Positions 27,582 to 39,652 of a stretch of DNA of 64,000 nt are shown here, in pieces. The stretch's first letter is position 1, and the number at the start of each line of letters is the position of its first letter. A program made the translations under genes and the position numbers. The notes beneath the pieces are model-generated. The model was not told where the DNA came from. It did not search any database and saw only the letters and a program-made list of their open reading frames with translations. The DNA is taken from positions 1,178,001 to 1,242,000 of the forward strand of contig NW_025408668.1 of assembly GCF_020360975.1 (NCBI RefSeq), read 5' to 3'. The stretch is from Hirsutella rhossiliensis. Taxonomy: Eukaryota > Ascomycota > Sordariomycetes > Hypocreales > Ophiocordycipitaceae.

Positions 27582-30500
27582 ATAAGAACTATCTTTTATA
27601 GGCGTTAGATAGAAGTTAGAAAAACAATTAAAATAAAAGAGAGGTTAGTCTTTTTTTATATTAGGCCTTATACCTTCCTTTACTTCTTAAAGTAAGGATA
27701 AAAAAGCAGCTAAGTAATCCTTTAAGAGAGAAAGAAGTACTTTTCTTACCTTCTTAAGGGTTAAGATAAAAAGACTATTAAAAAAAGCTACTTTTAGATC
27801 TTCTTACTATATAGGAGGAGGTATAAGGAGGTAAGCGTATTCTAGCTCTACTACTTTCCTATAGTCTCCTTCTTTATTTAGATTATCTAATTTAATAGCT
27901 TCTTCTTTTTCTTTAAAGTTAGTATTATCCTTAACTACTTTAATATTAGTTTCTTCTTTTATTTCCTTATCTAAGACCTCTTCTTAAGACTATTAAAAAG
28001 GGGGGATTTAGATCTTTTAAACTAGCTAACGTTATAAGAGTAAGAGGGGCTATTAATCCCTCGTTTTATTAAAGAAGCTAGATTTATTAAAAATTATATC
28101 CTTAGTTAAAATAACCTTCTATAGAAAAGGAATCTAAATCTAAAAGATATTTATAGAATTATAGCTAACGAGGTAACTAATAAAGGCTCTAGGATTAAGC
28201 TTTCTTTTCTTTATTCTTTTTAGCTATATATTAGTAGTTATAGTATATACTTTATAGCTATAAGTATAAAGGTATACTAGCGAGGCCCTCTTCTTTATAA
28301 AGAGCTTAAGGGGGGATTTCTAGTTTATTCTTTAGTTTAGTTCCCTAGGGTCCTTAAGGTCCTTAAGGGTCTAGTTTTAAAGGTAATAGGCGGTCTTAAT
28401 AACTTTCCTCTAAAGGTTATAGGGAAGCCTTATAGTAAGTCTTATTATATAGGCCCTTTTTATTATAGTACCCCTTAATCTTTTTACTCCTTTATTCTAG
28501 GCCTAAGTATTCGGTGCTAATAAGAGGGGTAAAATACCCCTTTTTTAAAGCTAGTTTAAGATATCTTTTATAAATAGCTCTCTATTAAACTATATCTTCT
28601 TTACCTTATAGCTAAAGTAGAATTTTATTTAGTTAATAAAGTCCTAGAAGGTAAACTAGTTATACTTACTTAAGTAAGTTTATAAGAAATAAGGGAAAAC
28701 TATCCTTAAAAAAGCGTCTATAAAAAGTATTACTTTAATAAAGCTTTCTTAGTCCTTAGAGATATCGGTCTAGTTAACTTAAATTTCCTTATATAGCTAG
28801 TCTAGCTATAAAAGGGTTCGTTTAGAAATTCGTTTCTTAGTCTTTCCTTAGCTATAGTATTTATATTTAACGGTCTTTAGACCCCTTATTTATACGCCCT
28901 ATTATTAGCTTAGCTTATATAAAGCTAGGGGGCCTAGGTAACTAAGTTATACGTACTAAAAAAGACCGTCTCCTTAAGCCACTAAAAGAGGGTCCTTTAA
29001 ACCTACCTTCCTTTAAGTAAGGAAAGCTAACTTCTTAAGTAGTTCCTTCCTAAGGATAGGTTTAAATTCGAGAATAAATTAACTAAATTTCTCCTCGATA
29101 AGCCTAATTATTTAATTCTTCTAGACTAGCCTCGTAGGCTTAAACGTTATATCCTAGAATATTCCTTCCTCTTAAAGAAAGCGGAAGGAAATTAAGCTTA
29201 TTAAAAATTAAGTGTAAAAAGCTACTCTTTTTCGTCGAAGAATTTATATAGTCCTATTAAGTAATTTTATCGTAAAATTTACCCTTCTATACCCTTCTAT
29301 CTATATAGTTAATTCCTTAGTAATAAGGTATTTCCTTTATACCTTCTTAAAAGACTAGAATCGTAAGAGTATATTATAGATATTAAGGGAAGTATTAAAG
29401 TTAAGGATAGCTAATTTTTATAGGGGATAATCGGAGGGCTCTAACGGTTAGTCTTAGCCTTATTAATCTATAAGGAAGATAAAAGCTAGATTTACTATAC
29501 TAACGATTTTTCCTTAAATTTATAGCTTAAATAAGGGCAGTAGTATTATTAGTTATTATTTCTTAGTAACTTAAATCTCGTTTATCTTCTTCTATAATAA
29601 GGGGTCCTCTTTAAGAGACTATTATATTATTTCTTATAGCTTCTTTAAAGAGTTAAATCCTTTAGGTCGGTTTTCCTTAAAGACTTACTAGTATTATAAT
29701 AACCGATAGCCTAGGGATTTATAAGCTAAGTAGCTATTTCGTCTTTTAGTCTTTTATTTCTTCGAGGAATCCTTATCTTAATTTAGAAGGTCTGCTTAAA
29801 AACCCCCTTTTTTACCCCTTATTACTAATTTTAATAAAGAGGTTCGATTTCGACTAGTTCCTTAATTTTTAGACTAACGGACTAAAAGGTCTATTAAGGG
29901 ACTAGTTAGGCCGGACAAACTAACGGGGCCGGGGCCGGGCCCGGAGTAAGATATAAAGCTAGGGCTAGGACTAAGGCAGCCGTTAAAGATAAGGTTAAGG
30001 CTCTTAAAGGAGGTAGAGCTAGAAGGGTAGTAGTAGTAGTAAGGGCCGTAGTAAGAGGGGCTATAGTAGCTATAAGGGTAGTAGGTTAAGCTATCTAGGT
30101 TAAGTGCTAGCTATAAAGGAATAAGACTACTTATTATTATACTTTAATAGCTTCTTTATTTAGTTCTTAGCTAGCTTCTTAAAAGATAATTAAGTAACTA
30201 TTACTAATAGGCTTTATTAATAGAGATATATCCTATAGCTACTAGCTATAAAGAGCTTTTATTAAGAAGTATTAGTTAGCTTCCTTAAGGATTTCTTCTT
30301 ACTTAGCTAGCTACGAAGAAGCTAGTAGGTTCTTAGTAGAAAAGGCTCCTAGGTATACTATATAGGTCTTCTTAATACGGTTAGTTATATAGCCCCTTAA
30401 GGGAGCTATTAAGGTCTTAAGCTTTAAAAGCTACTACTTAATAGTCTCTTTCTCTTAAAAAGAGATTAGCTTTATAGTACTAACGGATTCTATTATCGCT

Positions 30501-30958
30501 ATATATATAGTAGTTAGTAGCTTCGTCTTATAAAGGTATTCCTTATAGTAACTCTTATAGTTACCTAAGGTAGTAGAAAAAGCTCTTTACTATATAGAGG
30601 TTAGCTTAGAAAAGAGGGAAGCTCCCTCTATAAATTCTATTACCCTAGGATAAAGAGGGGGCTTAAGAGGGTCCTACTTATTAAAGAAGACTAAATTATA
30701 AATAGTTCTATTTATACGAGCCCGTAGCTCCTTTACTTACTTATCCTAATCTTAGGGCTCTATAAGAATCGTCTTATAAACCGTAGGAGCGGTAGAGGAG
30801 TTATTTTTCGATATCGTTATAAAAAGAGGGGGTAGAAAAGTCTATTAAAATCGGCTTTTCTATTAAGAGGGGTAAAAGAGAGCTATAAGGGATATAAGAA
30901 AGGTGCCTTTTATAGTAGCTAGAAGGTATAGGAATTCTATTCCTCCCGGGCTTATAAC
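27582..30958 (-). pseudogene. Degenerate Copia X gag and 5' pol
   Basis: This is the remaining internal part of Copia X, running up to its 5' LTR on the right. Its assignment rests on position and on the PBS-like GTTATAAGCCCGG at the right edge (minus strand). About 30.0 kb is a low-complexity GTA/AGG-rich stretch. I could not read a gag or protease motif with confidence. All frames are interrupted. Confidence 0.5.
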
Positions 30959-31696
30959 TCTCGTAAAGAGAGATATAAGAAGTATATAAAAATATATAAA
31001 GGTAAAATTAAAAGTAAGGGGTTAGATAGGTAGGGTAGAGAGATTTAATTCTTATATAGGTAGTAATTATAGTAGGGGATTAATTATTATATTGCCTTAA
31101 TTCTCCTTCTTTCTTTTATTTAACGCCCCTCTTTATACCTATCTAGTATCTTAATTAATAAAGAAGATCCTACTTAAAGAAGCTACTAATATCCTTTTAA
31201 CTACCGAGCTTTTTATTAGTTTTTCCCCTCTTTTCTAGCCGTTGCCGGTATATCCGTCTTATCTTTCGCTACCTCTATAAGAAGCTATCGCTACTTTTAC
31301 TTCCTTCTTACCCCTACCCTCCTCTCTATACCTCCTTTTAGCTCCTTCCTTAAAACCTATTTTTTAGCTTCCTAGGTCCCTTATACTAAGGGATATCTCC
31401 GAGAACTACGAAATTAAGCTACGCTTCGCGATAACTTAAAGAAGCTATTAATATCCTTTTAACTACCTAGCTTTTTACCGGTTTCTCCCTTCCTTTCTAG
31501 CTATTACTAGTATATCCGTCTTATCTCTCGCTACCTTTATAAGAAGCTATCGCTACTTTTACTTCCCTTCTTACTCCTACCCTCCTCTTTATACCTCTTT
31601 TTAGCTCCTTCCTTAAAACTTATTTTTTAGCTTCCTAGGTCCTTTATATTAAGGGATATCTCTAAGAACTATAAAATTAAGCTATACTTTATAATA
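30959..31696 (-). repeat. LTR of Copia X (right, 5' LTR) with internal duplication
   Basis: 30959-31443 matches the left LTR (1835-2311). A second copy of its last 250-270 bp follows directly (31172-31443 repeated as 31444-31696). TSD ATTAC begins at 31697, so the outer copy forms the present element end. Confidence 0.75.
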
Positions 31697-31701
31697 ATTA
31701 C

Positions 31702-34594
31702 CTCTACTTATTAAGGGTCTATTAATACCTTATTAATAAATAGAATAAACCTAAGGAGCTCGACTAACTATTAATAAAAGATATACTTTAATAGTTTTAT
31801 ATAAAGCTCTATAGCCCTTAGCCTTTTTATTACTTATCCTAAGTATTTAGTATATTTTTCTCTTATTTTAATATATATAAGGATATTATTAAAGTAAGCT
31901 ATATAGATTATATCTATAAGCCCCTTAAGCACTTAATAGATATAGCTTTAAAATATAGCTAGTACGTTAGTAAGTATAAAGGGTATTATTAAGTATTCGA
32001 AATATCTATAATATATTTTAAAAGCGGTCTTTTATTTATCTCTTTCTTAAATTTAAATACGTTAATATATATTTTATATATTAATCTTAGAAAAATACTT
32101 AGCTCCTTTATAGCGGTTAATAATCTTTAAAATAAGGGGTAAAGGGTACCGATTCTTTTATATAACTTAGTTAAGTCCTTAGTAGTCTATATATAGCTAT
32201 AAAGTACTATCCTTCTTTAAAATAAAAAGGATAGGCGCCCTAGCTAGGCTTTTTAACTCCTAGATTATTTTCCTTCTTATTATATCTTAGATTTAATTAT
32301 ATAATACTTAGAGTTCCCTTTATAATAAAGGGTAAATTAGTCTATAAGGGGGTTTTATATTAAGGATTAAATTAATTAAGTAATCTATTCCTTTTTTAGC
32401 TAGTAGTAAGTCGGATTTATTAGCTAAGAAAGTATCTTTAAATTAGTAAAGAGTTAATAAGATTTCGGCTTATTCTTTCTATAAAATCCCTTTATCTTTA
32501 TCTTTATTTAGTAGTAAGATTAGCTTAAGATTAAGTATTATTATATATACCCTTACCTTATTTTTATATTCTTAAAGGAATCTATAAGGATTTTATAGGG
32601 TTTTACTACTTAGTTAATACTTAAACTATTACTATTACTTTTATAAGATAATATAAATATCTTTATCCTTTAAGGTAATAACTAATAAAAAGATTAATAC
32701 TTAATTATTTAGCGTTTACTTATTAGTATTAATATAGAAATAAGTAATTATATTTTAATACCTTTTATATTTATTATTTAAAGTAGTACTAACTATACTT
32801 TATACTCCTTTACCTTACTATTACTTAGCCCTAATAACTTAGGGTATAATAGCGCTACTTATAGTAATCCTTACTATTAAGTAAAGTATATATTTATAAG
32901 GTTAACGGTACTATAAGTATTTAAGTATATAAGGACTTTAGTAGGGTTTTACCTTAATATTATTATAAGAGTTTTAAGTAACTATCTTATAAGTATTAAG
33001 TTTATTAAGGGAGAGGCGTTTACCTTAATATCTTACCTTTTCCTTAATTTATAGTATTAAGTTTAAGAGTCTTTACTAAGGTTTCTACCTTTAAAGAATT
33101 AGTATATTCTATAAATAGGTACCCTAGCTTATTATATTAGAAATATATAATTCTTAATTAAGTAAAAGATCCTCTTCCTTAATAATATCCTTTAGTTTAG
33201 CTTTAATAAGTATATTACTAGCTTACTTATTATTAATTAAATTAATAGTATTTTCCTAACGGTTTAGCTTAGTTTATTAGCCTCTTTAATTCCCTCTTTT
33301 ATATATACTACCTTAAGGTATAGTACTATTTCTATTCCTAGTTCTTTTAAAGGTAAAAGTAATATTAATATATTACTTCTTATTAATAGTAGTATCTTAA
33401 TATTATTAAGCGACTTATATAAGCTCTTCTTATTAATAAGTATAAATAAGTATTAAGTAAAGGTTAATTTAATCTTATAGTTAAAGTTCTAGCTTAGTAA
33501 AAAATATAAAAGTACGCGCTTTTTTAATAGGTATTTAAAATACTTCTTTAAGGAGTTAAGGTATAAGCTAAACGTTAAAAGGGACTAGCCTTCTTATTAA
33601 TAAGCCTCCTTTAATTATATTACTAATAGTATCTCCTTATTAATAGTATCCTTAATTAAGATAAGTATTTATTCCTTAAAGTATACCTAATATATACTAT
33701 ATTTAGTTTAGTCGATTAGTATTTATTCTTTAAGGTATTAGCGCTATCTCGCTTTATAGTTACTATATATATAATCTACTATATAGAGGATCTTTATTTT
33801 ATTATAATAAAAACGTTTAAGCACTACCTTAAAGGCATCCTTTAGATCGTAAGTCTAGTTTAGACGTTTCTATATATTAGTAAGTTAAGATAATTAAGCG
33901 ATATTTTTAATCTTAACCTCGCTACCGCGACTACCGTTTAATTTAAGGGAGTAGGACTATCGACGCTTTCTTAAATAGATAGCGATAGTACTAGCGCGTT
34001 TAGTAATTTCCTCCTTTAATTATATAACGCGATCTTATAAGCGTTTCGTTTCTTTTAGCTCTTTAACGCGCGCTTATAGAGCTATAAGCTTTTCCTTATA
34101 AAACGGTTATCTTATACTTATAAGTAATAATATCTTTAATATAGTTATAACGCTATTTATAGTAAAGGTTTATTTTAAGGATATATCTTCTTATTTTTTA
34201 TCTTATAAGTAGATACTTAATATATATAATAAAGAGGCCTTAACTAGTTAACTACTATATCGCGCTATAAGAGCGTTATATAGTCTTCTTTAAGTAGCTA
34301 TCTTTATTAAGTAATTAAAAAGGGAAGCTTTAGAAATTATAAGGGAATATATATTACGGTATAATTAGTTAGGTAGTAGAGATAGCTAAAGGTACTATGC
34401 TATATATATTATATTCTCTTTATTATAAGACTAAAGCTTACTAAAAGAGGGATTTTTCCTTTTTAGTCGGAGTAGCGAGTAATCTATAACTCGCGAGCAG
34501 GGTATATATAATTCCCTACTAATACCCTACTAATATATTAGTACTATATACCTAAGTGCTTTATTAGCTTATACCTCCTAGTAGCGCTTTTATA
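31702..34594 (-). mobile_element. Gypsy family A fragment (right piece of host copy)
   Basis: This is colinear with 23.85-26.58 kb of A1 and ends in a full 257-bp LTR (34338-34594). Together with 1190-1834 it forms the outermost copy into which Copia X inserted at ATTAC. RT traces such as the ILKKDSTL-type motif recur near 32.2 kb on the minus strand. RIP stops are everywhere. The left LTR of this copy is not found in the window. Confidence 0.75.
34338..34594 (-). repeat. Gypsy A LTR of the outer copy
   Basis: It is 257 bp and matches 10381-10637. It keeps more G/C than the A1 copies (for example CTCGCGAGCAGGG near its middle), so it was hit less by RIP. Confidence 0.85.
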
Positions 34595-35845
34595 AAGGCC
34601 CCCGCTAATAAGGGTAGCTTTTACTTTAAATACTAATTAAAGCTAAGCTTAGTTACCTTTTTAAAGCGCGGCGTTCTTTTAAAAGATAATATTTATATCC
34701 TTACTTAGGAGTCTCCGCGCTACTACTATTTCTCCCTTACCTTAAAAGTATTAGTTAACTACTTATATTATTTCCTTTAGTCCGCGCTACTATTATTTCT
34801 CCCTTACCTTAAAAGTATTAGTTAACTACTTATATTATTTCCTTTAGTCTACGCTACTTAAAGGAGGCGTTAATTAAGTCTTACTAAAGTATAAGCTACT
34901 ACTTATATTAGTTTAAATCCTACTTTTCTATAACTATATACCCCTTACCTAAGGCCGCTACTATATCGGCCTAGGTTTATAGCTAAGGTATTAGCTAAAG
35001 AGGAAGTCCTTACTTAAGGGCCTTTAAGACTATATCTATAATAATAAACTTAATACTACTTAAGGTTAAGCTTAATAGCGCCGCTACCCTTACCTTAGTA
35101 GCTAAGAGCCTTTATATAATCTTTTAAATAAAGTTATAAGTAACTCTTTATATATATTTAATAATACTAACCTTTACTTTATTCTTAGTAATTAGCTTAA
35201 AATCGCCCTAGTTTAGTCTTAGGCCTATTATATTACTATATTCCTACTACGATTAAAAATTATTCGTTTAGCGGTCGCCTACCTTATTAACTACTATTAG
35301 GTCGCCCCCTACCCCGCCCTTATCCTAGGGCTAATACGCTATCTTAGTAAGGAGTTAACTAGGTATAAGGAATATAATAAGATTATTTATTTCGATTTTA
35401 GCGCGCTATAGCTAGCTTAGGACCGCTATAAGGCCTTATAAAAGCTTTTTTTTAATAGCCTATAACTATTAATTAAGCGGTCCTCTTTAAATATTATCTA
35501 AATAGTTAAAGTAAAAGTATAAAGTAGTAGATCTAAAATTAAAAAGCTTAAGGTAGTTAGCTTAGTTAATACCTAGGCTCCTAATAGCTAGATTACTATT
35601 AATAAACCTAAGCTTCTTAAGCTAACTAATAGTAATAAGAAGTTTTAAAATATAATAATATTGGTCTTAATAGCTTACGTTAGTTATTTCTTAAATAACT
35701 TAGGTCTTTATAGTCTTTAAGTAGTATTAATATATAACTAGTCTTATAAAGCCTTATAAATAGCTAGTTCCTTCTTAGTAGTCCTATAGTTAAGCTTAGT
35801 ATAGAATTAATATCGCGGTTATATACTATAGTATACTTAAATATT
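34595..35845. other. RIPed repeat DNA, unassigned
   Basis: No gene is supported. It contains a short tandem repeat at 34714-34860. The rest is stop-rich RIPed sequence lying between the outer Gypsy A LTR and the TSD of the young Copia. Confidence 0.5.
34714..34860. repeat. 67-bp tandem repeat, about 2.2 copies
   Basis: Units start at 34714, 34781 and 34848 (partial). The period is exactly 67 bp with very few differences, so the duplication is recent relative to the RIP of the surrounding repeats or occurred after it. Confidence 0.85.
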
Positions 35846-35850
35846 TTAAC

Positions 35851-36050
35851 TGTTGGATCCACCTGTGCACTAGGCACCGATCGCGCACGTATAACTAATC
35901 GACCGCGCTAGTCACGTGCGAGTAAGAGGTGAGACACAGGGAGGAAGGTCTTTGCACACAGTTTGTATGGGACACGTTTCCCTAGTTACACAAGATATAA
36001 CCAATTGAACCAGTTCGAATAACCTCACTGCAGTGAAGAGCCTGTCCACA
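35851..36050 (+). repeat. Copia Y 5' LTR
   Basis: It is 200 bp, begins TGTTGGATCC, ends CCTGTCCACA and appears identical to 41751-41950. Confidence 0.98.
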
Positions 36051-36317
36051 CTGATCAGTGTCGCCCGGCAAAGGTGACACAGAACAGCAAGACGGAAGAG
36101 AGCTAACCTATCGTCACGCTCTGCAAAGCGAGCTCCTGACGGTAGGATAGTTGCTACAACGCGCGGATTGCTACGAAGACTCTGCATCAGAGCCCACTCT
36201 AGTTATCCAACCGTGCCTAAGCTTTGCTGTCATCAGCGACCCTTAGGCGTGCCCTATCGCACATTGATAACCTCATTGACACCCTGTGCCCTGTTTCTCA
36301 GCACACAGCCTGTCAAT

Positions 36318-38059
36318 ATGTCTGACAATTCATCTGCCGCACTAGCCCCGGCAACAGCCCAGGATACCCCGGCCAACGTGTCTCTCGAAGACAGGCAACT
36401 CGTTGAACGGAACCTGACGATCGTGGAGCTCCCTTCACTCCCGATCAGGCATTTCGACGCGGATTTCCTCAACGAACCTATCACCCAGAGCTCCTCCCTG
36501 TCCACCGCAACAGCTTCTTCTTAGGCTGTGTGGCAACATACACGGTGGATAAACGTAACCACGGAATTGCCCTGCTTGGGGATCTGTATAACGACTTCAC
36601 GGGATGGAGCTATGATGACTTCGAACTAATCAACCCACGCCTTAGATCAAGACTCCGGACGCTTCTCAGAATTAGGGGGATCTATATGGGCAAGGCCAAC
36701 TCTAGCATCTCTCGAGCTTTATGTGGCCTTCTAACAAGTAACGAACTTCCTGAATGGGATGAGAACGAGTTGCTTGGTCAAGAGGTTGCTGAAAACACCG
36801 TGGCATATAAGGTGAAACAGAAGCTGCTCCAAGGAACTGTTAAAGCGGCTATATCGTCACCGGCACCGGTAGTAATCCAGCAGCCAACTATTACCCGACC
36901 GGCGGAACCGGAATCCCCTCAGATCATTGAGACCCATCAACCCGCTCAGCAAGAGCCTCAGCATCAATGGCGCGAATCCCCTCGGTATCAGCAGACGCTC
37001 CCCGTACGGACTACCAACTTCCGAGATGCATACACGAGCATTCCACCTGTTCGATTCGAGAACGAGGAAGTTGAGGCCGATCTCACGATTAGATTCATTA
37101 AGATATGGGACAAGAAACTAGCCTATACCGGCGAACCATACGATATCTTCGATGACAAGATCCGGAAATTCATGAGCGTGTGCCGTCAAGCAAACATTCC
37201 TCCGTCTAAATTCCATGGTGTTTTCCTTCGATTCTGGCCAGGAAGCTCAGTCCTTCTTTCTACACGAAATCAGCACTGATTTAACCTTCGCTGAGATGTA
37301 TCAGAAGATGAAAGAGCACTTTGACACCGAAATCAACCAGAAGATGTATCATACCCACTGGAGCACCCTCACCTTCAGCCGACTTCGGGCTGAGATGCCC
37401 GGTAAGTCATCTGACGAGGTCCTCCAGGCCCTTCTTACGAAATTGCGGCTCTGTAGGAGAGCACTCGGGGATAAGTCTGGCGGCGAAGGTGGCCTGATCG
37501 ATGCAACGCTCAGGGCGTGCCGTGGTGTGCCTGAATTCCGACTCGCGATATACTCTCCGCACCTACATTTGAGGGATTGGCATCACAGCTTCGATCATCG
37601 CTATCTGCCATGCAAGATGAACGATCTGAACAACCCAGTGGCCAATATCCCCAAGACCTGGATAGAGGACATGATCAGCACTTCGTGGATCGCAAATTTC
37701 AGCGAAATTCCGGCGGAACAAGAGGTCAATCACAAAGGCGTCAGCCAAATTGGAAGAAGAAATGCTACGTTTGCGGCAAGGAAGGTTGTTTCTCAACGAG
37801 ACATCCTGAAAACGAGAGAAAAGCAGCCAAAGAGAAGTATCTACGAGAGAGAGGCTTCCACGGTCAATCTCGTTCGTATGCTATGTTCTTGGCTGACTAT
37901 GAAGGGGAATCACAGGATCAGGATGACTCGAGCACCGAGGAATCCGATGATTCTGACTCCTCTGACCCTTATGAATCGTTCTACGCTGCTGCGACCTTCT
38001 GTCCAACGAAGCTTTCCATCATCGGATCTCTCAGTAGGCATCAAGTTATTCAACAGTGA
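36318..38059 (+). pseudogene. Copia Y gag region, frameshifted
   Basis: Gag begins at ATG 36318 (MSDNSSAALAP). A stop at about 36522 ends this frame and the reading resumes in another frame from 36530 to about 37230, then in a third from about 37235 (AQSFFLHEISTDLTF). The nucleocapsid part is open in yet another frame, 37577-38059, with a knuckle CYVCGKEGCFSTRH followed by an acidic Ser/Asp-rich stretch. In a working element this would be a single protein that packages RNA. Frame changes near 36525, 37230 and 37560 break it. Confidence 0.85.
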
Positions 38060-39652
38060 CGAACCCACACAATTCATACTAGATCGTTACTCTCAAGACT
38101 CGTTCCAAGGAATCATGCCGGACACAGGTGCGGCATGCATATCGACGGGAGGAATCGAACAACTGCGTGCTCTCCAACGAGAGATGCCCCCAGTCCAATT
38201 CCGTGATGATCGCAAGCCCGAACCAGTTAGATTTGGTGCAGGAAGATTGGAAACACCACTTGGCGTGATCACCTTGAACACACCAGTGGGAGAGGTTGAT
38301 TTTCATATAGTCAACGTGCCAACGCCATTCCTCCTATGCCTAGCTGATATGGATCGGCTCGGCGTATATTTAAATAACGTCACGAACGAGCTCGTTGGCA
38401 ATGGTGTGAGCGTTCCAGTGATTCGAAGATGGGGTCACGCGTGGTTCTTCTTGCGGAAACAAGAGGCATCAGTGGCATATCTCACGGAGGCTGAATTGCG
38501 GCGCCTCCACACGCGTTTTGGTCATCCATCCGTGTATCGGCTGCACAAGCTGCTGAATTCGGCTGGCCATGATGTGGAAATCGAAGCTCTGGAAATGATC
38601 AAGAAGTTCTGCCACTACTGTCAGATGAAATCCGACCCGCCACGAAGGTTCAAGTTCAGCTTGAAGGATGATTGTGACTTCAATTACGAAGTCATCGTTG
38701 ATGTCATGACATTGGGTGGCAGACCAGTCCTCCATGTTGTTGATCAAGCCACTGCCTATCAGGCAGGAGATTCCTATCCAACATGACGGCCAAGGAAACG
38801 TGGCTCGCGTTGAAACAATGTTGGATGGATACATACCTTGGACCACCCGATGTGATCACTCATGACGCAGGCACGAATTTCGCTGCTGCCGAGTTCCAAG
38901 CAGAAGCGAAATTGATGGGAATAACGTGTCATCAGGTGCCTGTGGAAGCACATTGGGCTGTTGGGAAGGTTGAGAAGTATCATGTGCCCGTCCGAAGAGC
39001 ATATGATATATTAAAGGCAGAGCTGAAGGATACCGTGAGCCCTGATCAAGTCCTTCAAATGGCTTTCAAGGCTGTCAACGACACAGCCGGTCCGGATGGC
39101 CTCGTTCCAACCCTCCTCGTCTTCGGTGCTCTGCCTCGAATGACGATGGATTCGCCGCCTACACCTTCCGCAATGGCAAGAGCTAAGGCGGTGTGGCGAA
39201 CGATGTCAGAGCTGAGGAAGATCAACGCCCAGAGGAAGGTTCAGACCGCGTTAAATACGCGTAATGGGCCTGATACAGCGTTGCGCCTGCCCCTATCCCT
39301 GGCGCTAGGAAGCGAAGTTCGCGTATTTCGCGAGAAGCACGGATGGCAAGGCCCATATAAAGTGCTCGAGGTGACGGATACGGAAATCGCAGTTGACCTG
39401 GACAACGGACCAGCGAAATTTCGCAGTACATGCGTCCAACCGTACTATCGTCACCCGGAATCGCTCCTTCCTCAGTTGCAACCCGACCCTAGCCCTAGCC
39501 GCACAGACCCATCAACACAACAATCACTCCTTCCTCAACACAATCCGATCAACAACATCCTCTTCAAAACCCTCTTCCCTTCCACCCACAACTCAACAAC
39601 CTCTTCCTCTTCCTACCACAGAAGACCAACCCAAACCTTTCGAATACCCTGA
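38040..39652 (+). pseudogene. Copia Y protease and integrase, frameshifted
   Basis: One frame reads to 38786: a protease motif IMPDTGAACIST (catalytic Asp present), a GAG-pre-integrase domain (LHTRFGHPSVYRLHKLL, then FCHYCQMK) and the first integrase Asp (VIVDVMTLGG). After a frame change near 38775 the frame 38783-39652 continues with the second Asp (ITHDAGTNFAAAEF) and the catalytic Glu (VGKVEKYHVPVRRAYD), then a C-terminal domain rich in Pro/Ser. Each catalytic residue is intact; only the frame is broken. Confidence 0.88.

Larger units (their letters stand above)
1835..31696 (-). mobile_element. RIPed Copia element X, expanded by nested insertions
   Basis: The span is bounded by related LTRs (1835-2311 and 30959-31696) and flanked by the 5-bp TSD ATTAC (1830-1834 and 31697-31701). 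Just inside the right LTR the minus strand reads GTTATAAGCCCGG, nearly the same primer-binding-like sequence as in the nested Copia at 4113-10157. On the minus strand near 3640-3710 a reverse-transcriptase motif reads FYINNII, the RIPed form of a Copia YVDD box. Removing the insertions at 4113-10157 and 10381-27576 leaves about 5.4 kb of internal sequence, a normal Copia size. All frames are full of stops. The span and TSD are seen directly; the element class rests on the RT motif and the inferred size. Confidence 0.75.

Noticed and set aside
29440..29530. Plus-strand IYYTNDFSL, reminiscent of a LINE reverse-transcriptase YxDD box
   Set aside because: The surrounding sequence fits the internal part of minus-strand Copia X by LTR, TSD and PBS evidence, and no other LINE motif was found nearby; probably chance.
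1..35850. Centromere or mitochondrial origin for the AT-rich block
   Set aside because: The block is explained by RIPed LTR elements with TSDs; nothing specific to a centromere can be judged from sequence alone and no mitochondrial genes are present.
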